This document shows, piece by piece, positions 8,494-18,711 of a stretch of 64,000 nt of DNA. Source of the DNA: Demequina sp. NBRC 110054. GTDB lineage: Bacteria; Actinomycetota; Actinomycetes; Actinomycetales; Demequinaceae. The translations under genes and the position numbers were made by a program. The first letter of the stretch is position 1; every line of letters starts with the position of its first letter. The DNA is taken from assembly GCF_002090115.1 (NCBI RefSeq), contig NZ_BBRK01000004.1:1178001-1242000 (forward strand). The letters are read 5' to 3'. A model generated the notes under the pieces. The model saw only the letters and a list, made by a program, of their open reading frames with translations, made no database searches and was not told the origin of the DNA.

Positions 8494-9995
8494 CCTCGAT
8501 CGTCCCGAATCTCGCCGAGTACGAGGTCTGGTTCCTCACCGGATCCCAGACCCTCTACGGCCCCGAGGTCCTTGAGCAGGTCGCGACGCAGTCGCAGGGC
8601 GTCGTCGACCTCCTGAAGGAGTCGGGCGACGTGCCCGCGACCGTCGTGTGGAAGCCCGTCGTGAAGAGCCGCGACGAGATCCTCGACACCATCATGGCCG
8701 CGAACGCCGACCCCAAGGTCATCGGCATCATCACGTGGATGCACACCTTCTCCCCGTCGAAGATGTGGATCTCGGGCCTCAACGCGCTCCAGAAGCCGAT
8801 GCTGCACCTGCACACGCAGGCCAACGTCGAGCTCCCGTGGGACACGATCGACTTCGACTTCATGAACCTGAACCAGGCCGCGCACGGCGACCGCGAGTTC
8901 GGCTACATCGAGTCGCGTCTCGCGATCCCGCGCACGACCGTCGTGGGCCACGCCTCGAACCCCGAGGTCTCCGCCCGCATCGGCGAGTGGACCCGCGCGT
9001 GCGCCGGCCGCGCCGCCGCCTACAACATGAAGGTCGCGCGCTTCGGCGACAACATGCGCTTCGTGGGCGTCACCGAGGGCGACAAGACCGAGGCCGAGAC
9101 CGTGTTCGGCACCCAGATCAACACGTGGGGCGTCAACGAGCTCGTGGAGCGTGTGAACGCCGCCACGGACGAGCAGATCGACGCGCTCGTCGCCGAGTAC
9201 CTTGACCTGTACGACGTGGTCGACTCGCTCAAGCCGGGCGCCGAGAAGCACGAGTCGCTCCGCTACGGCGCGGCCGTCGAGATCGGTCTGCGCTCGTTCC
9301 TCGAGGAGGGTGGCTTCTCCGCCTTCACCGACACCTTCGAGGACCTGGGCGAGCTCAAGCAGCTCCCCGGCCTCGCGGTGCAGCGCCTCATGGCCGACGG
9401 CTACGGCTTCGGCGCCGAGGGCGACTGGAAGACCGCGATGCTCGTGCATATCGCCGCGGTGATGGGCGCAGGCAAGCCCGGTGGCGCGAGCCTCATGGAG
9501 GACTACACGTACCACCTGGCAGTGGGCGAGGAGCTGTCGCTCGGCGCCCACATGCTCGAGGTGAGCCCGTCGCTGTCCTCCAAGAAGGCCAGCCTTGAGG
9601 TGCACCCGCTCGGCATCGGTGGCAAGGACGACCCGGTCCGCCTGGTCTTCACTGCCGACCCCGGCCCGGCCGTGGTCGTCGCGATGTCGGACGTGCGCAA
9701 CCGCTTCCGCCTCGTGGCCGCGGAGGTCGACAACGTCGACCTTCCCGAGCCCATGCCGAACCTTCCCGTGGGTCGCGCGGTCTGGCGTTCGCGCCCCGAC
9801 TTCGCGACCGCGACGACGTGCTGGCTCGAGGCCGGCGCGGCGCACCACACGGTCATGTCGAACCAGACGAGCCTCGCGTGCTGGAAGGACTTCGCACGCA
9901 TGACGGGGGTCGAGCTGGCCACGATCACGGAGGACACGACCATCGAGTCCTTCACCAGGGACCTGGCGCTCAACGCCAAGGTCTTCGCGAACTGA
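8490..9995 (+). CDS. araA: L-arabinose isomerase
   Basis: A 501-residue enzyme that converts L-arabinose to L-ribulose with a divalent metal. Family landmarks are present: the N-terminal [14 protein letters not shown], the metal/substrate segments [10 protein letters not shown] and [11 protein letters not shown], and a C-terminal HHTVMSNQ histidine region. Length matches bacterial AraA (about 500). It overlaps araD by 4 bp. The sugar importer that follows is separated by 161 bp with its own operator-like site. Confidence 0.96.
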   Translation: MTSIVPNLAEYEVWFLTGSQTLYGPEVLEQVATQSQGVVDLLKESGDVPATVVWKPVVKSRDEILDTIMAANADPKVIGIITWMHTFSPSKMWISGLNALQKPMLHLHTQANVELPWDTIDFDFMNLNQAAHGDREFGYIESRLAIPRTTVVGHASNPEVSARIGEWTRACAGRAAAYNMKVARFGDNMRFVGVTEGDKTEAETVFGTQINTWGVNELVERVNAATDEQIDALVAEYLDLYDVVDSLKPGAEKHESLRYGAAVEIGLRSFLEEGGFSAFTDTFEDLGELKQLPGLAVQRLMADGYGFGAEGDWKTAMLVHIAAVMGAGKPGGASLMEDYTYHLAVGEELSLGAHMLEVSPSLSSKKASLEVHPLGIGGKDDPVRLVFTADPGPAVVVAMSDVRNRFRLVAAEVDNVDLPEPMPNLPVGRAVWRSRPDFATATTCWLEAGAAHHTVMSNQTSLACWKDFARMTGVELATITEDTTIESFTRDLALNAKVFAN

Positions 9996-10083
9996 ATTAC
10001 CTGGTAAACGGCTAGTCACCCCGGTATCGGCGACCGCGATTCTTAGTTACGCGATCGTGACCTGACCGGGGTTGACCGCCGAA

Positions 10084-10097
10084 TGTGAACGCGAACA
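10084..10097. promoter_or_regulatory. LacI-type operator before the sugar ABC importer
   Basis: TGTGAACGCGAACA, flanked by AA and CA, has the same central ACG/CGNNAACA layout as the sites at 6483 and 7737. It lies 60 bp before the substrate-binding protein start, which fits repressor control of the importer by the same LacI-type protein. Confidence 0.5.
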
Positions 10098-10156
10098 CAA
10101 TGGCAGTACCACCGTTCCTGCGCAGAGTGGCGCAGGGTGGATCTCAAGGAGGAGAT

Positions 10157-11329
10157 ATGAAGGCGAAGCAGTTCTATGCTGCGGCTGCTGGTGCGGCGAT
10201 GGCTCTGACCCTCGCAGCGTGCAGCGGCGGGGGAGCCGGATCGTCGTCGGACGACGCAAGCTCGGACACCGGGTCGAGCGACGACACGATGGAGACCACC
10301 GACTACCGAGTGGGCGTCGCGATGCCGACGCAGACCTCGGAGCGCTGGATCGCTGACGGCGAGGCCGTCCAGTCCCAGCTCGAGGAGCTCGGCTACGAGG
10401 TCGACCTCCAGTTCGGCAACGACGACATCAACACGCAGTCCCAGCAGATCGACCAGATGGTCACCAACGGCGCCGACCTGCTGATCGTCGCTGCGATCGA
10501 CGGCACCGCCCTCGCGTCGCAGCTTGAGGGTGCCGCCGCGGCGGGCATCCCGGTCATCGCGTACGACCGTCTCATCAACGACACCGACGCCGTCGACTTC
10601 TACGTGACGTTCGACAACTACACGGTCGGCATCCAGCAGGCGACCTCGCTGCTCGTGGGTCTCGGCATCCTTGACCGCGACGGCAACGAGACCGGTGAGG
10701 AGGGTCCGTTCAACATCGAGCTGTTCGCCGGTTCGCCCGACGACAACAACGCCGGATTCTTCTTCAACGGCGCGATGGAGGTCCTCCAGCCCTACATCGA
10801 CTCGGGCGTGCTCAACGTGGCCTCGGGTCAGACGGACTTCGACACGGTCGCCATCCTGCGCTGGCAGCAGGAGACCGCGCAGAAGCGCATGGAGGACCTG
10901 CTGACCTCCACCTACACCGGTGGCACCGAGGTCGACGGCGTGCTGTCGCCGTACGACGGTCTGTCGCGAGGCATCATCACCGCGCTCCAGAACGGTGGCT
11001 ACTCGGGCACGACCGCTGACGGCTTCCCGATCGTGACCGGCCAGGACGCGGAGATCGCCTCCGTCAAGCTGATCGCGGACGACGTCCAGTTCTCCACCAT
11101 CTTCAAGGACACCCGCAAGCTCGCCGCCCAGGCGGTCACCGCGGCGGAGTCGATCCTTGCCGGTGGGGAGCCTGAGGCGAACGACACCGAGACCTACGAC
11201 AACGGCGTGAAGGTCGTTCCCTCGTACCTGCTCGAGTCGGACATCGTCTACGCGGACAACATCCAGTCCCTGCTGGTCGACAGCGGCTACTGGACCGAGG
11301 AGGAGGTCGCTTCCGGCGTCGCCGAGTAA
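10157..11329 (+). CDS. chvE: Sugar ABC transporter substrate-binding lipoprotein (ChvE-like)
   Basis: A 390-residue lipoprotein that captures a monosaccharide outside the membrane for the ABC importer encoded next. A signal sequence ends in a lipobox (LTLAAC, Cys about residue 22), followed by a Ser/Asp-rich linker and a two-lobe type-1 periplasmic binding fold of the ChvE/multiple-monosaccharide kind. The ATG at 10157 follows AAGGAGGAG. Linkage to araD-araA suggests L-arabinose or galactose as ligand. A strong hairpin after the gene may help it be expressed above the ATPase and permease. Confidence 0.9.
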   Translation: MKAKQFYAAAAGAAMALTLAACSGGGAGSSSDDASSDTGSSDDTMETTDYRVGVAMPTQTSERWIADGEAVQSQLEELGYEVDLQFGNDDINTQSQQIDQMVTNGADLLIVAAIDGTALASQLEGAAAAGIPVIAYDRLINDTDAVDFYVTFDNYTVGIQQATSLLVGLGILDRDGNETGEEGPFNIELFAGSPDDNNAGFFFNGAMEVLQPYIDSGVLNVASGQTDFDTVAILRWQQETAQKRMEDLLTSTYTGGTEVDGVLSPYDGLSRGIITALQNGGYSGTTADGFPIVTGQDAEIASVKLIADDVQFSTIFKDTRKLAAQAVTAAESILAGGEPEANDTETYDNGVKVVPSYLLESDIVYADNIQSLLVDSGYWTEEEVASGVAE

Positions 11330-11357
11330 GCGATACCCCCTACACGCACAACCCCAC

Positions 11358-11398
11358 GCTCGTGGCGCCGGCTTCCGCTGGTGGTCGGCGCCACGAGC
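11358..11398 (+). terminator. Intercistronic hairpin after the binding-protein gene
   Basis: Perfect 13-bp inverted repeat GCTCGTGGCGCCG (11358-11370) with its complement (11386-11398) and a 15-nt loop, without a T tract. Such hairpins between a binding-protein gene and its ATPase often stabilise the upstream mRNA or cause partial termination; here that role is inferred. Confidence 0.6.
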
Positions 11399-11438
11399 CC
11401 CCGGGGGGACCAAGTCATCACGTCAATGGAGAGGAACG

Positions 11439-13010
11439 ATGGCTGAGAACATCCTCGAGATGCACACCATCACCAAGACGTTCCCCGGAGTGAAGGCGTT
11501 GGAGGACGTCGAGCTCCGGGTCGCGAAGGGCGAGATCCACGCGATCTGCGGCGAGAACGGCGCCGGCAAGTCCACGCTCATGAAGGTGCTCTCGGGTGTG
11601 TACCCGTACGGCACTTACGATGGCAAGATCATCTACCAGGGCAATGAGGCCCGCTTCAACTCGATCAAGGACTCCGAGCACGCGGGAGTCGTGATCATCC
11701 ACCAGGAGCTCGCGCTCGTGCCCCAGCTCACGGTGGCCGAGAACATCTTCCTGGGCAACGAGCGCAAGGGCCGCTTCGGCCTCATCGACTGGAACGACGC
11801 CAACACGCAGGCCGTCGAGCTCATGCACCAGGTCGGCCTCGACGAGAACCCGACGACCCCCGTCGGCCAGCTCGGAGTCGGCAAGCAGCAGCTCATCGAG
11901 ATCGCGAAGGCGCTGTCCAAGGACGTGTCCCTGCTCATCCTCGACGAGCCGACCGCGGCGCTGAACGACTCGGACTCGCAGCACCTGCTCGATCTGATGA
12001 AGCGCCTGCGCGACGAGCGGGGCATCACCTCGATCATGATCTCGCACAAGCTGAACGAGATCGAGTACGTCGCCGACACCACCACGATCATCCGTGACGG
12101 CCAGACGATCGAGACCCTCGACATGGCCGAGCCCGAGTCGACCCAGGACCGCATCATCCGCGGCATGGTCGGCCGCGAGCTCGAGAACCGCTATCCGCCC
12201 AAGACGGGCCGCAGCATCGGCGAGGAGCTGTTCCGCGTCGAGAACTGGACCGTTCATCACCCGACCCAGCCGGGCCGCCTCGTGATCGAGGACGCGTCGT
12301 TCGACGTGAAGGCGGGCGAGGTCGTGGGCATCGCCGGCCTGATGGGCGCGGGTCGCACGGAGATGGCCATGAGCGTCTTCGGCCGCACCTACGGCCGTCA
12401 CGCGACGGGCAAGGTCTTCAAGAGCGGCAAGGAGATCCACACCAGGTCCGTCGCCGAGTGCATCGAGAACGGCATCGCCTACGCGACCGAGGACCGCAAG
12501 CGCTACGGCCTCAACCTCATCGACGACATCCGCCACAACATCTCCTCGGCCGGCATCCACAAGCTGACCAAGAATGGCTGGATCGACACCAACGAGGAGC
12601 TGAAGGTCGCCCAGGACTACCGCGTCGCGATGAACATCAAGACGCCGTCGGTCCTGCAGAAGGCGGGCAACCTCTCGGGTGGAAACCAGCAGAAGGTCGT
12701 GCTGTCCAAGTGGATGTACACGGACGCGGACGTCGTGATCCTCGACGAGCCGACGCGTGGCATCGACGTCGGCGCCAAGTACGAGATCTACACGATCATC
12801 AACAAGCTCGCCGCTGAGGGCAAGGCCGTGGTGATCATCTCGTCCGAGCTCCCCGAGCTCCTCGGCACATGCGACCGCATCTTCACCCTCGCCTTCGGGC
12901 GCATCACGGGCCAGCTGCCCATCGATGACGCGAACCCCGAGGCGCTCATGAAGCTCATGACTCAAGAACGAACTGCGAAGGCCGCTGCCTCCGCTGGGGA
13001 AGGCAAGTAA
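11439..13010 (+). CDS. gguA: Sugar ABC transporter ATP-binding protein (GguA-like, two ABC domains)
   Basis: A 523-residue CUT2-type ATPase with two ABC modules. Module 1 has Walker [10 protein letters not shown] (38-46) and Walker [12 protein letters not shown]. Module 2 has a degenerate Walker A region ([10 protein letters not shown]) but a full signature LSGGNQQKV and Walker [13 protein letters not shown]; this asymmetry is normal for the family. It energises import through the adjacent permease. The permease ATG directly abuts its TAA stop, so they are co-transcribed. Confidence 0.93.
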   Translation: MAENILEMHTITKTFPGVKALEDVELRVAKGEIHAICGENGAGKSTLMKVLSGVYPYGTYDGKIIYQGNEARFNSIKDSEHAGVVIIHQELALVPQLTVAENIFLGNERKGRFGLIDWNDANTQAVELMHQVGLDENPTTPVGQLGVGKQQLIEIAKALSKDVSLLILDEPTAALNDSDSQHLLDLMKRLRDERGITSIMISHKLNEIEYVADTTTIIRDGQTIETLDMAEPESTQDRIIRGMVGRELENRYPPKTGRSIGEELFRVENWTVHHPTQPGRLVIEDASFDVKAGEVVGIAGLMGAGRTEMAMSVFGRTYGRHATGKVFKSGKEIHTRSVAECIENGIAYATEDRKRYGLNLIDDIRHNISSAGIHKLTKNGWIDTNEELKVAQDYRVAMNIKTPSVLQKAGNLSGGNQQKVVLSKWMYTDADVVILDEPTRGIDVGAKYEIYTIINKLAAEGKAVVIISSELPELLGTCDRIFTLAFGRITGQLPIDDANPEALMKLMTQERTAKAAASAGEGK

Positions 13011-14240
13011 ATGTCCACCACTGCAACGGCAAAGAAGCCGGGGGCCGACGAGGGCACCGAGTCCATCGGCGCCTCGATCCGCGCGGTATTCACCACTAAC
13101 ATCCGCCAGTCCGGCATCTTCATCGCCTTCGTCGCGATCGTCCTCCTGTTCACGTGGCTGACCGAGGGCACCCTGCTCACGGGCCAGAACGTCACCAACA
13201 TCATCCTGCAGTACTCGTACATCCTGGTGCTCGCCATCGGCATGGTGATCGTCATCATCGGCGGTCACATCGACCTGTCCGTCGGATCGGTCGTGGCGTT
13301 CGCCGGAGCGGTCTCCGCGGTGCTCGTCATCAAGCAGGGCATGCCCTGGTGGGTGGGCGTCATCGCGGCGATCGCTGTCGGCATCCTCGTGGGAGCCTGG
13401 CAGGGGTTCTGGGTCGCCTTCGTCGGCATCCCGGCGTTCATCACGACGCTCGCGGGCATGCTCATGTTCCGAGGCGCGACGTACCTGACGCTCGAGAACA
13501 TCTCGCTCTCCCCGTTCCCCAAGGAGTACACGCAGATCGGCACGGGCTTCCAGAACGGGCTGTTGGGCGGCAACGGGTTCGACGTCTTCACGATCGTCGT
13601 GTTCGCGATCGCGGTCGCGGCCTACATCTTCACCCAGTTCCGTGGCCGCGCTGCCGCGATCAGGTACAACCAGCACGTGTCCGCGATGCCGCTGTTCATC
13701 GTCAAGCTCGTCGTGGTCGCCGCGGTCGTCATGTGGCTGTCGTGGCTGCTCGCGAACAACCGCGGTCTGCCGAACGTGCTGATCATCCTCACCGTCCTGG
13801 TGATCGTGTACACGCTCGTCACGACCCGCACCGTGTTCGGTCGCAACGTCTACGCGATCGGTGGAAACCTCACCGCCGCGACCCTGTCCGGTGTGAAGGT
13901 CAAGTGGGTCAACTTCGGCATCATGCTGAACATGGGCTTCCTCGCCGGTGTGGCGGGCGTCCTGTTCGGTGCCCGCTCCAACGGTGCCCAGCCTGGAGCC
14001 GGAAACATGTTCGAGCTCGACGCGATCGCCGCGTCGTTCATCGGTGGAGCCGCCGTCACCGGTGGTGTCGGCAAGGTCACCGGCGCGATCGTCGGTGGTC
14101 TGATCATGGCCACGATGACCAACGGCATGCAGCTGCTCGGCTACGACCAGTACCTGCAGAACATCGTCAAGGGTCTCGTGCTGCTGCTCGCGGTCGCCTT
14201 CGACGTCTACAACAAGCGCCGCGCGGGAGCGTCGCGCTAA
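13011..14240 (+). CDS. gguB: Sugar ABC transporter permease (GguB-like)
   Basis: A 409-residue BPD/CUT2-type permease with many membrane segments. The family motif GGHIDLSVGSVVAFAG is near residues 84-99, and the C-terminal half has the NMFELDAIAASFIGGAAVTGG stretch seen in ribose/arabinose permeases. A hydrophilic N-terminal tail of about 25 residues precedes the first membrane helix. It starts immediately after the ATPase stop codon and completes a three-gene importer. A GC-rich hairpin follows the stop. Confidence 0.92.
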   Translation: MSTTATAKKPGADEGTESIGASIRAVFTTNIRQSGIFIAFVAIVLLFTWLTEGTLLTGQNVTNIILQYSYILVLAIGMVIVIIGGHIDLSVGSVVAFAGAVSAVLVIKQGMPWWVGVIAAIAVGILVGAWQGFWVAFVGIPAFITTLAGMLMFRGATYLTLENISLSPFPKEYTQIGTGFQNGLLGGNGFDVFTIVVFAIAVAAYIFTQFRGRAAAIRYNQHVSAMPLFIVKLVVVAAVVMWLSWLLANNRGLPNVLIILTVLVIVYTLVTTRTVFGRNVYAIGGNLTAATLSGVKVKWVNFGIMLNMGFLAGVAGVLFGARSNGAQPGAGNMFELDAIAASFIGGAAVTGGVGKVTGAIVGGLIMATMTNGMQLLGYDQYLQNIVKGLVLLLAVAFDVYNKRRAGASR

Positions 14241-14262
14241 GCAGAGGTCTTGGCAACAGCCC

Positions 14263-14295
14263 CGAGGGGCCCCGCGGATTCCGCGGGGCCCCTCG
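14263..14295 (+). terminator. Hairpin after the sugar importer operon
   Basis: A perfect GC-rich inverted repeat (arms from CGAGGGGCCCCGCGG and complement) with a minimal loop lies 23 bp after the permease stop. There is no clear T tract. Transcription termination is likely but not certain. Confidence 0.65.
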
Positions 14296-14329
14296 CGGCG
14301 TTCCGGGGCCTCCCGACCGCCCGGCTGCG

Positions 14330-14425
14330 GCATCGTCCCCATCCCCGCCCGCGCATCGTCCCTCCACCCGCACTGTCCCCCCGCGCGGTCTCGCCGCGGC
14401 ATCGTCCGGGCCCCCGCATCGTCCC
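14330..14425. repeat. Cluster of four GCATCGTCC(C) motifs
   Basis: Copies at 14330, 14353, 14399 and 14416 share one orientation, with a degenerate copy (CACTGTCCCC) between them. The gap 14241-14632 otherwise holds the importer terminator and the carbonic anhydrase upstream region, with no credible gene. Confidence 0.65.
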
Positions 14426-14632
14426 CGTGTCGGGAAGGCGACGGACCGTCGCCGGGAATACGCGACGCGACCCGGGGTTTCAGTGGGTGAGGCGATCTCG
14501 TCCGTCACTTCCCCACGCCGCTTGCGGCCCGCGCAGGCCGCGACCGCACGCGAGGCGGGATGCGGTCGCCGTCACCTACGCTGAGCCAAGAGAGGTGCGC
14601 CTGCGCGCGCACGACGAGACCGGGAGGGTCCG

Positions 14633-15121
14633 ATGGGAATCACCGACGAGCTGCTGGAAAACAACAAGGCCTACGCCGCGGACTACGCGCCGGACCGGCC
14701 GCTCGCGCCGAAGCGTCAGCTCGCCGTCGTGTCCTGCATGGACTCGCGCCTCGACATCTTCGCGCTGCTGGGGCTCGAGATCGGTGACGCGCACATCATG
14801 CGTAACGCCGGCGGCGTCGTCACCGACGACATGATCCGCTCGCTCACGATCTCGCAGCGCAAGCTCGGCACGCGCGAGATCATCCTCATCCACCACACCG
14901 ACTGCGGCGCGCTCACGTTCACGGACGACGAGCTGCGCAACCAGCTGCTCCAGGAGACCGGCCTCAAGCCGAGCTGGACCCCCGAGAGCTTCGTGGACCT
15001 CGACGCCGACCTCCGCCAGTCGATGGAGCGCATCCGCCGCAGCCCCTTCCTGGTCGACACCACGCAGGTGCGCGGCTTCGTCTTCGACGTGCACACGGGC
15101 CAGCTGCGCGAGGTCCTGTAG
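14633..15121 (+). CDS. Beta-carbonic anhydrase
   Basis: A 162-residue zinc enzyme that hydrates CO2 to bicarbonate. The zinc ligands are Cys35 in CMDSR (with the Asp37-Arg39 dyad), His88 and Cys91 in HHTDCG. It belongs to the short beta-class seen in actinobacteria. The ATG follows GGGAGGGTCCG. It is monocistronic, flanked by motif-rich intergenic DNA on both sides. A housekeeping role supplying bicarbonate for carboxylases is inferred from the family. Confidence 0.93.
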   Translation: MGITDELLENNKAYAADYAPDRPLAPKRQLAVVSCMDSRLDIFALLGLEIGDAHIMRNAGGVVTDDMIRSLTISQRKLGTREIILIHHTDCGALTFTDDELRNQLLQETGLKPSWTPESFVDLDADLRQSMERIRRSPFLVDTTQVRGFVFDVHTGQLREVL

Positions 15122-15469
15122 CCGGAGGGGTCTCCGGCGCGGGCCGCCGCCACGTCCCATGAGCACAGGAGTGCTCAGATTGTGCGTCCCTCCGCACCCA
15201 TGTGCTCACAGCGCACACGGGGGCGTAGGAGGGGCGGCGCGGAGCCTCCCAGGGCCCCGATTCTCAGAGTTCACTGAGAGGGACCTCCGTCCCACCCATG
15301 CGTTATCAAAAAGGATAATGTTGTTCGTGGGCGATCTGATCGCCCTGTCGGAGGATCTCCCAGGCAGCTGGCGGGCAACAGACCCCCCCTTCGCGCCTAC
15401 GCCGCGCTTGGGAGCACCTTCGACACGCTCCGAGGCAGTTCGATGGCGTGTCTCGGCGCACCCAGTGAT

Positions 15470-15521
15470 GCGGACCCCCGGGGCAACCATCCCCCCTCCT
15501 TCCGGAGCCCCGGGGGTCCGC
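15470..15521. repeat. Large perfect hairpin 1 in the 15122-15615 gap
   Basis: GCGGACCCCCGGGGC (15470-15484) and its exact complement (15507-15521) enclose a 22-nt loop. It lies between the convergent carbonic anhydrase and SIMPL genes, far from either stop. The 494-bp gap contains no convincing gene; it also holds an AT-rich patch at 15300-15325 and several small palindromes (for example GAGCACAGGAGTGCTC). Confidence 0.6.
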
Positions 15522-15536
15522 TCCTCACCGATCCGG

Positions 15537-15574
15537 CCGGCGATGTGGGCACGCTGAGGGGCCCACATCGCCGG
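15537..15574. repeat. Large perfect hairpin 2 in the 15122-15615 gap
   Basis: CCGGCGATGTGGGC (15537-15550) pairs exactly with 15561-15574 around a 10-nt loop. It is 41 bp before the end of the minus-strand SIMPL gene, so it could act as that gene's terminator, although there is no T tract. Confidence 0.6.
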
Positions 15575-15615
15575 GCTCGGTCGCCAGGTCGGGGCTGAGA
15601 ATTAGGGACGATGCG

Positions 15616-16236
15616 TCAGGCGAGCTCCCACGTCACCGTCACCAGCGACAGGGCCTCCACGCCGCCCGGCTCCACCGGCATTTTCGCCGCCTGCAGCGCG
15701 GGGCGACCGATCGGCCCGTCTGGCTCCTCCGCGATCCGCACGACGGCCCCGAGCCTTCGCCCTGACCTCTCCGCGAGCTGGGTCCCCGAGCGCACCGCGT
15801 CCGACCATGCGTCGTCCCTCGCGCGGCCTCGCAGCTCGCCGGGGTCCGCGAGCGACAGCATCACGCCGTCGAGTCGCGCCGAGTCGCCCGCGGCGGCGAC
15901 GGCCGCCGCGAGGATCTCTCCCAGGCGCTGCAGATCCCCGACCTCGAGCGCGAGCCGATGCGTCGCGGAGTAGCCGACGATCGCGTTGTCCTGCCCGACC
16001 CTGCCGCGTCCCTCGACCGCGCTGATCTGCACCCCCGCGGTCGCAGAGCGGTCCGCGCCCACGCCGAGCTGGGAGACGGCCGCCCGGACGAGCCGCACCG
16101 CGGCATTCGCGTCGGCGACCGCGTCCGCGACGGTATGCCTCTCGGCGTGGCACGACAGCCGCACGGTCGCGGAGTCCGCCGCCGCGCACGCCTGCCCGCG
16201 CCCGGTCACGGTGACGGTGGCCTGCGGGTCGGTCAT
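15616..16236 (-). CDS. SIMPL domain-containing protein (DUF541)
   Basis: A 206-residue SIMPL/DUF541 protein. It begins with the family pattern ATVTVTGRGQA, has the central GVQISAVEGRGRVGQ and YSATHRLALEV strands, and ends in a beta-rich tail. No signal peptide is visible, unlike many SIMPL proteins, so it may be cytoplasmic. Function is unknown; family members are linked to stress and envelope roles. It is separated by 53 bp from the GH3 gene on the same strand and may be co-transcribed. Confidence 0.85.
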   Translation of the reverse strand: MTDPQATVTVTGRGQACAAADSATVRLSCHAERHTVADAVADANAAVRLVRAAVSQLGVGADRSATAGVQISAVEGRGRVGQDNAIVGYSATHRLALEVGDLQRLGEILAAAVAAAGDSARLDGVMLSLADPGELRGRARDDAWSDAVRSGTQLAERSGRRLGAVVRIAEEPDGPIGRPALQAAKMPVEPGGVEALSLVTVTWELA

Positions 16237-16289
16237 ACCGCCAGCCTAAGTCGGTAGCCGCGGCCTCGCTCGTCGTAGCGAGCCAGGTA

Positions 16290-18671
16290 TCAGGAGCGTT
16301 GCGCGCGGCGCTGCTTCCGGACCTTCGCGGAGGTGAGGTTCAGCGCGTCGATGATGCGGTCGATGGTCGCGAGCGAGATCTTGCCATCCGAGCCCATCGC
16401 GAGCACCCGCATCGGCGTCGACTCGTAGAAGCCCAGCGCCACAGGGTCCTCGTCGATCGACGCGCCCATCTCCTTCTCGCTCGCCCTCTTGACCACGGTG
16501 CGCAGCACGTGGCCGAGTCCGCTCGCCTTCAGCTCCCGCACGGTCGTCTCGCGGTCGAAGGGGAGTGTGGGCTCGGGGGTCGGCAGGGGGTGGCCGAGCA
16601 GCGTCGACAGCTCCGCGTCGGTCGCCGCGGGCCCCGCGGGAGCGGGCACCGCAGTCGCGTCTCCGCCCGAGGTGACGCGCACGGTCGCCGTCGCGCGGAT
16701 GTCGACCGAGGAGAGTCCAACGCGCAGCTCGAACTCGCCGGCCTCGACGACCCACGAGGCCGACTCGACGTCGTAGAACGAGAAGGCCCGCTCGTCGAGA
16801 GGCAGGGCCACCGAACCGGTCTCTCCGGGCTCGAGCGTCACCTTGCTCCACGCGCCGAGCTCCTGCTCGGGGCGAGGCACGGAGGACGCGACGTCGTGCA
16901 CGTACACCTGGACGACGGTCGTGCCGGCGCGCTCCCCGGTGTTCGTCACGTCGACCGTCACGGTGCGCTTGGCTCCGCGGCCGGCTGTCTTGGCGTTGCT
17001 CACGTCGAATGTCGTATACCCGAGTCCATGGCCGAACGCGAAGCGCGCGGGCACGCCCCACGAGTCATGGAAGCGGTAGCCGACGTAGAGGTTCTCCCGG
17101 TACAGGGCCTGGGTGGGGTGAGTGGAGAACGTCGCGCGCGACGGCAGGTCGGCGCCCAGCACGGGGAAGGACTCCGCAAGTCGGCCGGTCGGCTCGACGT
17201 CGCCGAAGAGCACGTCGACCAGCGCGGATCCCGACGCCTGTCCGCCGAGGTAGGAGAGGAGCACGGCACGGGTCCGGCCGGCCCATGGCAGCTCGACGGG
17301 CGCGCCGGTCGCGAGGACCACGACGGTGTCCGGGTTGGCGTCCAGGACCTCCTCGAGCAGGCGCGTGTGACCCTCGGGCAGGCGGAGGTGCTCGCGGTCG
17401 TAGCCCTCGGCCTCGTACGAGTCGGGCAGGCCGATCATGAGCACGGCGGTGTCCGCGGACGATGCGACGCGGCGCGCCTCGGCGATCCTCGCGTCGTCCG
17501 TCTCGCCGGTCTTCACGTCGTAGCCCTCCGCGTAGGCGAAGTCGTCGCCGAGACGCTCGTGCAGCGCGCCGTAGGCCGTGTCGACGCGCGTGGGGTTCAC
17601 CTGTGACGAGCCGGCGCCCTGATAGCGCGGCGCGGTCGCGAAGCCGCCGATGAGCGCGATCGAGCGGTCGGCGGCGAGCGGCAGCACACCGTCGTTGCGC
17701 AGCAGCACGGATCCCGCGGACGCGGCCCTGCGCGCGAGCGCGTGGTGCGCGTCGAGATCCACGGCGGCGCCGTCCTCGTGGCTCTTCCGCTCCTCCTGCG
17801 CCCGCAGCGCGAGGGCGACGACGCGCGACGCGGCGAGGTCCACGTCGTCCATCGCGAGCGTGCCCGCGGCGAGCGCGCGCCGGACCTGGCCGTCCCACGT
17901 GCCCTTCGATCCGGGCATCTCGAGGTCGAGTCCCGCGTGGACTCCCGCCGCACGGTCGGCCACGGCGTACCAGTCCGACATCACGAGGCCGTCGAAGCCC
18001 CACTCGTCGCGCAGGATGTCCGTGAGCAGGCGGCGGTGCTGGCTCGCGTGGGTGCCGTTGACCTTGTTGTACGCGCACATCACGGTCCAGGGGCTCGACT
18101 CCTTGACCGCGATCTCGAAGCCCGTGAGGTAGATCTCGCGCAGCGTGCGCTCGTCCACGACGGAGTCGGCGCGCATGCGGTCGCGCTCCTGGCTGTTCGC
18201 GGCGAAGTGCTTGAGGCACGCGCCGACGCCCTCCGACTGGATGCCGTTCACGAGCGCCGCGGCCATGCGGCCGGAGACCAGCGGGTCCTCCGACAGGTAC
18301 TCGAAGCTGCGGCCGCCCGCGGGGTGCCGCTTGATGTTGAGTCCCGGGCCCAGGATCACGTCGACGCCGAGGCTGCTCGCCTCGCGGCCGAGCGCCGCTC
18401 CGATCTCCGACGCGAGCGCGGGATCCCATGTCGCACCGAGGGCCGAGGCGGTGGGGAAGCAGGTCGAGGGGTCGGACGAGCCGATCCCGACGTGGTCCGC
18501 ATCCGCGCCCTGGTGGCGCAGCCCGTGCGGGCCGTCGGAGAGGGAGGCCGCGGGGATGCCGTGCTCCGGCATGGCCACGGTGGTCCAGAAGTCGGCGCCC
18601 GAGAGCAGGTCGATCTTCTGGTCGGTCGTGAGCTGCGCGACGATCTCACGCGCGCGGTCGAGGTGGGTCAT
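16290..18671 (-). CDS. GH3 beta-glucosidase / beta-xylosidase
   Basis: A 793-residue retaining glycosidase. The N-terminal TIM barrel carries KHFAANSQERDR (154-165) and the nucleophile Asp233 in VMSDWYAV; the alpha/beta sandwich and a C-terminal fibronectin-III-like domain (NTGERAGTTVVQVYV) follow. No signal peptide is seen, so it probably acts inside the cell on short beta-glucosides or xylosides. The last about 100 residues resemble an appended helical tail. AGAAGGAA precedes the ATG. A divergent TetR gene and a palindromic operator lie upstream, pointing to substrate-induced control. Confidence 0.92.
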   Translation of the reverse strand: MTHLDRAREIVAQLTTDQKIDLLSGADFWTTVAMPEHGIPAASLSDGPHGLRHQGADADHVGIGSSDPSTCFPTASALGATWDPALASEIGAALGREASSLGVDVILGPGLNIKRHPAGGRSFEYLSEDPLVSGRMAAALVNGIQSEGVGACLKHFAANSQERDRMRADSVVDERTLREIYLTGFEIAVKESSPWTVMCAYNKVNGTHASQHRRLLTDILRDEWGFDGLVMSDWYAVADRAAGVHAGLDLEMPGSKGTWDGQVRRALAAGTLAMDDVDLAASRVVALALRAQEERKSHEDGAAVDLDAHHALARRAASAGSVLLRNDGVLPLAADRSIALIGGFATAPRYQGAGSSQVNPTRVDTAYGALHERLGDDFAYAEGYDVKTGETDDARIAEARRVASSADTAVLMIGLPDSYEAEGYDREHLRLPEGHTRLLEEVLDANPDTVVVLATGAPVELPWAGRTRAVLLSYLGGQASGSALVDVLFGDVEPTGRLAESFPVLGADLPSRATFSTHPTQALYRENLYVGYRFHDSWGVPARFAFGHGLGYTTFDVSNAKTAGRGAKRTVTVDVTNTGERAGTTVVQVYVHDVASSVPRPEQELGAWSKVTLEPGETGSVALPLDERAFSFYDVESASWVVEAGEFELRVGLSSVDIRATATVRVTSGGDATAVPAPAGPAATDAELSTLLGHPLPTPEPTLPFDRETTVRELKASGLGHVLRTVVKRASEKEMGASIDEDPVALGFYESTPMRVLAMGSDGKISLATIDRIIDALNLTSAKVRKQRRAQRS

Positions 18672-18711
18672 CGCATTCCTTCTGCGGGTCGTCTCTGGGT
18701 TGCGGCCACGC

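Noticed and set aside
11418-14402. 994-residue minus-strand open frame
   Set aside because: It is fully antisense to the sugar ATPase and permease genes; Asp/Arg/His-rich shadow of GC-rich coding DNA.
15159-15557. 132-residue open frame in the gap after the carbonic anhydrase gene
   Set aside because: Composition is non-coding, it crosses hairpin 1, and there is no ribosome site or family resemblance.
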